From contig NC_080577.1 of NCBI RefSeq assembly GCF_029962835.1, forward strand, positions 7,912,501 to 7,976,500: a DNA stretch of 64,000 bases. Reading direction: 5' to 3'. Below are positions 58,770 to 64,000 of this stretch, piece after piece. A program made the position numbers and the translations under genes. Each line of letters starts with the position of its first letter. Within the stretch, counting starts at the first letter, position 1. This stretch comes from Magnolia sinica (taxonomy: Eukaryota; Streptophyta; Magnoliopsida; Magnoliales; Magnoliaceae). The notes below the pieces were generated by a model that did no database searches, was not told the origin of the DNA, and saw nothing but the letters and a program-made list of their open reading frames with translations.

Positions 58770-60460
58770 ATACATTATTCATCATGTAATAATAAGCAAA
58801 TAATTGTAATTTAAGTACGCCACGATAATAAAATGAAGTCAATAAATTAATAACTCAAATAAATTATCTCTACAATATGTAACTAAGAAATCAAATAAAA
58901 TAACATGCAATTAATGACAATGATCAAATAAATTTAATACATAATAAATAATCAAATCAATTTATATGTTAAATTAAAAATTTCAACACAGAAAATCACC
59001 TACCTGCTATTAGAGTGATAGATTTGATGTTATGATGGATTCTACATGTAGATGTTCTGAGTCCGATTTCTCATAAACTCAATTTGACGCATTTAAACTA
59101 GTAGTACTCAGAAAATGTTTTCAACGTAAAACGATTGCGTCCTACACAAATCATACATGCTGATTTATTAAGATCTACACTAATGTTTCTAATTATCTAA
59201 TATTTAAAATATAAGAAATATAACACGTTAAATTACTGAGTTGACTAGGTGAGTCGACTCGAATCAAGGCTACTTTAACGTATAAAATCAAAGGATGGAG
59301 ACAAAAACTTAGCTAATAAATGGCTCAAAGTTGGAACATGGAATCAGTTCGAATGATTGGGCCAGCGAGTCATCGGGTTGACTCACTAAGTTAACTCAAT
59401 GAAACTACTTGCTTTTCTTTCTTCATTCTTTCTTTTCTTCTCATTTCCTCTAGCTTTTTCTTCTGATTCATTCTTCTGATCTTGTCAAAAATACACTAAA
59501 ACAACAACTCAGATGGGATGAAACAATGAGCCAGGCGACTAAGAAAACTTGACTATCTCTTCCTTTCACTGATTCGTTTTCTTTCAATTTTCTTTTTATT
59601 TATATATCTGATCTCTTTCTTGTGATGGAGGCTATCTGAAGTCTCAATGGACATACACATATGTCTTTAGAAAACACGGCTCTGGAGTTGGGTGGTAATA
59701 GGAGTCTTTGACGTCTTGCGTACAAAAGTAAGTTGCACTTGTGAATAGTTTATCTCTAACAACAGATTGATCTAATGGATCTAATAATCATATTTAGATT
59801 AGATGGGCCTCATGTGATGATTTGGATGTTGAAACAAGTTTAGTAAATAACGGCCTGTGGTGGGTTCTTGGTGTGGAAGATGATTGACTATTAATAACAG
59901 GTTTATGATGAATGACTTTTCTTTTATTTTGATTTTTGCGTGGATGATAAGGACTGACTACTTGTGAATGAGGAGTGTTGGAGGATCACAAACCATTGAA
60001 TGTAGGTTAAATCTGAGGCTATGAACAGTGGAGATCAAAAGCCATTATGGAGAAGGAAGGTTGTGCCTGCAAAAACAAAACGAGTTTCCGCTTCGAACGG
60101 AACTTGTGTTGGATGCTAAAGTTTCCAGTTTTGATGGCTAGGCTAGGTAGTATCCACTAGTGGTGGTTAGAGAGATCTAAGTTGTTCATCAATTTTGCAA
60201 GATAAGGATAGATTGTGAGCTTAAAACGAAGAAGATCCGAATCTTTAATGCGCCGCATCAAAGGTTTTTAGGCAAAAGATTTCAAGGGATAAGGTTACTC
60301 GAGGGTCCGAATCTATTGGGCGGTTTAGATTGAGGAGTGACTCCCACCATGATGATAGCATGCATGGACAGATGGGTTCATGTCTGCAACTGTATTGCGG
60401 AGAAGAAGGAGAGAGAGAGTATCGAGGAGAGGAGGGTTGTCCGTGGGTGACTGCCGGACA
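58770..60460. other. Gene-less AT-rich stretch
   Basis: Imperfect GAGTCGACTCG and GGGTTGACTCAC motifs near 59235-59400 and T/C-rich tracts near 59400-59480. No gene is recognised. Confidence 0.4.

Positions 60461-60463
<3 letters not shown>

Positions 60464-60491
<28 letters not shown>
60464..60491. repeat. (CT)n microsatellite
   Basis: About 14 CT units, adjoining a foldback MITE fragment. Confidence 0.95.
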
Positions 60492-60494
<3 letters not shown>

Positions 60495-60495
<1 letters not shown>

Positions 60496-60645
60496 CGGTG
60501 GGATTCACAAAGATGGCATGAAAAATCCACTCCGCCCATCCATCTTGTCGAGTCAAGTTAGGGCAAGGGCCCAAAAATGAGGGCAATCCAATGCTCAAGT
60601 GGGTCACATCATATGGAACAATTAGATCAAGTATTCGCCATTAAA
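60495..60645 (+). mobile_element. Truncated foldback MITE (left half)
   Basis: AAATCCACTCCGCCCATCCA, AATGCTCAAGTGGGTCACAT and ATATGGAACAATTAGATC follow the left core in order. The copy stops before the spacer, at the start of the GAAGT-type repeat array. Confidence 0.6.
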
Positions 60646-60664
60646 GAAAAATAACAGGTGTTAC

Positions 60665-60800
60665 ACAAAATGCATCAAAGTTTGTCCAAGTATGTTGACG
60701 AGGTTCATCGAAGTCAGTTAAAATATGCCAAAATTCAATAAGTCTATCAAGTTTGTCGAAGTCTATTAATTTTGTGAAAGTACATCTAAATGCAACCAAA
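60665..60800. repeat. Degenerate short repeat (GAAGTTTATT type)
   Basis: ATCAAAGTTTGTCCAAGTAT, CATCGAAGTCAGTTAAAATA and GTTTGTCGAAGTCTATTAAT. Same texture as 51215-51454 and 56840-57190. Confidence 0.55.
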
Positions 60801-60809
60801 GGTTCATAT

Positions 60810-61497
60810 GAATGATGAACCGTCTTATCAAAATAATTTTTCATAAGAACAATGAAATTATGCAAATGTGAGATATAGACAGTCTAGTTTCATTGATATT
60901 GAAGATGATCGAGTCAAACATATTAGAAATAAATCAACAATTCACTCGGGCCATTTGTCAAAGATTAGAAGTCATGATTATCATTATTTAGATATTAGTT
61001 ATCAACCAATCAAACTATCAAATTTTTTATTTAATTTTTTTTACATTAAACATCTAAGGTATGGCCCATCATATGAATGGTTATGATGAGTTATACATAA
61101 ACCAAGCATAGATTTATTTTTATTTTTATTTTTTCCATTCATGTTCACCATTAATAATAGTCTCATTTGCTCATAGAGCTTTTCATAATTATTACACACA
61201 AGCAAGTTTTATTACCAGTAGATTTTAACCTTTTAGGGTTGTACATCTTTCCTCCATTCTGGACATAGAAGGCTTTGTATTCCATCCGGGCCCATGAATG
61301 TCTTTTATGTTTTTTTCCACTTTTGTGGATTCGATGTGGAATAAAGAAAGGAGGACCGTCATCATCAGGTGGGCCACCGTTTGTTCCCCCGTCGCTGTAA
61401 CCATAGTTGGGGTCCGAAATCAGCAACCAACCGTCCCAGCTACAAATGAGTTGGGATGGAACCGTCGGTTGGGAGAAAAGGAGAGGGCTACCTGTTT
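60810..61497. other. Gene-less stretch
   Basis: The part 60810-61150 is AT-rich. The part 61150-61497 is more balanced and open in two overlapping frames, neither with motifs. No gene is supported. Confidence 0.35.
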
Positions 61498-61875
61498 GAT
61501 ACTCTGTGTGTCCGTGACACTTGATACGCAGGCACTGAGGAATGGTACACATTGAGTATATTAACTAAAAATAAACCGACTAAATTGTGGAATACACTGT
61601 ATTTAAGTTACATGCCGAAAATCAGATTGGTTAGAAAAACATAGTCTCTGATCTGTGGACACTTGTTTGTCGAAGAAGAATATGGGATATTTTTCAATTT
61701 TAACCGTCCAGTAAATGTCCACCAACAAATAAGGGTATTTTTTGGATTATGATATATCTAGAATGTTACATATATCTTGGAACGTTTCTTTTGAATTACT
61801 TGTAAGCCACGTGTAATTTTTAAAAGCAATTCCTGAATGCATGCGTAGCATACTACACGCTCTGCCAGAGTATCA
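61498..61875. mobile_element. Family 3 inverted-repeat MITE
   Basis: A 378-bp element starting TGATACTCTGTGTGTCCGTG and ending CACGCTCTGCCAGAGTATCA. About 40 bp at the ends pair as inverted repeats (TTGATACGCAGGCACTGAGG inside the left end; CTGAATGCATGCGTAGCATA inside the right). No coding sequence. This is the best copy of the family in the window. Confidence 0.65.
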
Positions 61876-61939
61876 GAGTTTTACGATAGATGGTAATAAC
61901 GCTGATAGTTAACCACCATTTTAAGATATGAATGATAAG

Positions 61940-62270
61940 GAGTTCGTCGCGAGGCAGGATCTAGCGTGTGCCGCCGCCCACTGGGGCCAACATGCTTAGC
62001 GTTCGAATGATCTGATCCGTCCATTCTGTGGAATATACTCTATAAGGATACCATATGAAACTTTCACTGGATGGATTATTACGACCATCACTATGTATAG
62101 AAGTATTGAGAAGCATTCAACTTTAAAAATCGAAGGTTAGGATCATCAATGGAACATCACTAAAAGTAATAAAGACAACATGGACGGTTCAAATCATCAG
62201 ACCCTCAAGGTATGTGGCCCCCACTGTGGCGACATGCTGGATCCTGAGTTGCAAAAGGCAAAACGAACTC
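61940..62270. mobile_element. Family 2 MITE with possible 9-bp TSD
   Basis: A 331-bp element with tips GAGTTCG and CGAACTC, subterminal GGATCTAGCGTGTGCCGCC (left) against GGCGACATGCTGGATCC (right), and inner GGACGGTTCAAATCATCAGA. Flanking 9-mers AATGATAAG and AATAATAGG agree at 7 of 9, hinting at a Mutator-type target duplication. Confidence 0.65.
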
Positions 62271-62279
62271 AATAATAGG

Positions 62280-63700
62280 CGAGCGAGTACACTTTCTGGA
62301 ACTCTGATACGTATGTGTACACAAGGAGTTCATTTATAATTCCTCTACTTAAAATGGTGGATCCGTCCCAACGTGGGGCACACCCAGAACAAATCCGGAC
62401 CATTAAAATCTATTTGCACTCAGAGAATTTTGACAGCCGGGCATTTTATTTTCAACCGTCTATTAATTAGCCACTAATCAAATGCTTAAAAATCACTCCA
62501 TCAATTGTGACATTTTTTCCTCCACCTTTTTGGACAACACCATATCCCAATATCCTACAACTTTCCTTATATTTTTCCTACAATAAGTCAGCTAAAGCAG
62601 ATCCAAAACTCAAAGTAGGCAGTGATCGAGTCTCCTGCATTGAAACCTTCATAAGACCACTGCAGTTTGGATTTTCAACGGTGGGTGTTTGATACACACT
62701 GTATAAGGCTTGCCCAATTGAGGCTTGGATCTACTTTATTTTTTTAGACATATATCCTAACATAAGATGATGAAACTAATAATATAATAGATGTCACACA
62801 CAATTATAATAGGCTCCATAGAATTTCCACATATATGAGGTTAGAAGAAATTTGTGTCCTTCTAAATTACTTGTATTCCAACTAGCTTCTATAAATTCTC
62901 AGGTTGGGATATGAGCATGTGTCAGGACGTTTGATTCAGAATGTTTCATTCCAACAGCTCTGTCTATATACTCATTTTTATATCTGTAATGTTCAACAAC
63001 AATTATTTAGACACTACTAATTTTAATAGAAATAAAGACATTTGTTTAAAAATAGTTATTTTTGCTGATTGGGTAATTCAATTGCAAAGTTATTTTTAAC
63101 TTATTTTTCATTAAATAAGCAAAAAAGTGACTTTTTATGCACATGTATGGCACATGCATTACATCTACCACATAAGCCATATCATTATGTTATAAGTGAG
63201 ACCATTATTCAACCACCCCACATAACACATTCTACTACTGTCTACTGGGCTGATATGTTGTGTGTACAACACTTTGGGTGCTTGATTGCATTGTGGTTGG
63301 GATACATCATCTTTGAAATGTAATAGTGCAGCGTCTCAAACAAAGGATCCCGATTCTGTAAAAAAAAATAAGATGTAATATCATGTATATTTAAGTGAGC
63401 CACAAATGTCATTGTCAATTTACAAGTATGCGAGATATTAACATGCCAATATGCTTAATGTGTATAAGAGACATTTATATTTGTTCAATCTAGTGTTTTA
63501 CACAAATATAATAAAATAGTCCATCTATAAAGCTTGATCAGACACCAATGGTTACCACATGGGTCGTGTCCGAATGTAACTTTGATGTACAAAAATTGGA
63601 CAAGTAGATCCTAACAGCCACCACCGTTTTAGAAATAGAGGTGGACTGATGCCTGAATCCAAACAGATAAGAGCTTCCCAGCTTTTCATTTTATTTATTT
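62280..63700. other. Gene-less stretch
   Basis: AT-rich with MITE-like scraps (CCAACGTGGGGCACACCC at 62370). No gene is recognised before the promoter-like region near 63711. Confidence 0.4.
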
Positions 63701-63710
63701 TATTATTTTA

Positions 63711-63889
63711 ATTATAAACGCTTTGGAGGAGAGAAAATCGTGCTGCTGCTGGGCCATGGGAATCCACCAGCTTCTCTCTCTCTCTCTCTCTCTCACCCTG
63801 CCTTTTGCTAACCTTGTTCTAGAAAAATAAAATCCAAGAAGACCATATCTTCCCAAAACAGCCTCATCTCATCCTCTGCTCCTCCTCAG
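63711..63889 (+). promoter_or_regulatory. Possible promoter and leader exon of a gene beyond the right edge
   Basis: ATTATAAACG at 63711-63720 is TATA-like. It is followed by a CT microsatellite (63773-63794), typical of plant 5' leaders, then CCTCCTCAG at 63881-63889 directly before GTATGAATGG, a good splice donor. If real, exon 1 is non-coding and ends at 63889. The body of the gene is outside the window, so this cannot be confirmed here. Confidence 0.35.
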
Positions 63890-64000
63890 GTATGAATGGC
63901 ATTCCAAATCTTTTCTATCTAACCAAAAGCAATGCAACCATCTTCTTCTTTTGTTATTTCTCATGCTATTTTCCTGGTTTCTATAGATAGTTTCTGAGAG

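Overview
The window looks like plant nuclear DNA, and gene-poor. The evidence is one X8/CBM43 cell-wall protein gene, one ATL-type RING-H2 ubiquitin ligase gene, two plant-type tRNA genes, a Tork/Tnt1-like Copia element and a very dense population of small transposons. A woody, early-diverging angiosperm such as a magnoliid is my guess from general impression of the repeats; nothing in the window proves it.

Layout. 1-15.2 kb: almost entirely non-coding, with eight copies or fragments of one foldback MITE family; one 1.6 kb copy carries a tRNA-Glu gene and a decayed duplicate. 15.7-20.3 kb (+): a three-exon gene for a GPI-anchored X8 protein of the plasmodesmal callose-binding (PDCB) type, including a 28-nt microexon and a 3.8 kb intron full of MITEs. 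20.3-24.6 kb: repeats and a possible unidentified gene fossil. 24.65-25.4 kb (-): an intronless ATL RING-H2 gene. 25.4-44.5 kb: MITEs, LTR remnants and AT microsatellites. 44.6 kb (+): tRNA-Ile(UAU). 46.2-50.8 kb: a second MITE cluster. 51.46-56.82 kb (-): a full-length but broken Copia element with LTRs, a 5-bp target duplication, PBS and PPT, inserted in a degenerate short-repeat array. 57-63.7 kb: AT-rich sequence, a tandem repeat and further MITEs. 63.7 kb to the end: what looks like the promoter and leader exon of a gene running off the right edge.

The most interesting structure is the dominant MITE family. About 17 copies or fragments occupy roughly 8 kb. Each good copy is a long imperfect palindrome: a short tip (about GGA-CGGATTGC), a 40-80 bp arm, a conserved core inverted repeat of about 190 bp beginning near TGTGGGCCCCACCATGATGT, and a central spacer of about 100 bp. 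Six copies are bounded by 9-bp direct repeats (three exact: CAGCGTCAC, TGATTCAAC, TGGAATGAG), which points to mobilisation by a Mutator-type transposase. The arms differ completely between copies, yet within one copy the left and right arms match each other as inverted repeats. Cores are therefore shared while arms are swapped in pairs. At least three other short inverted-repeat families are present.

The two protein genes have no obvious functional link to each other. Boundaries of repeats were placed by eye; no alignment, database search or folding was run.
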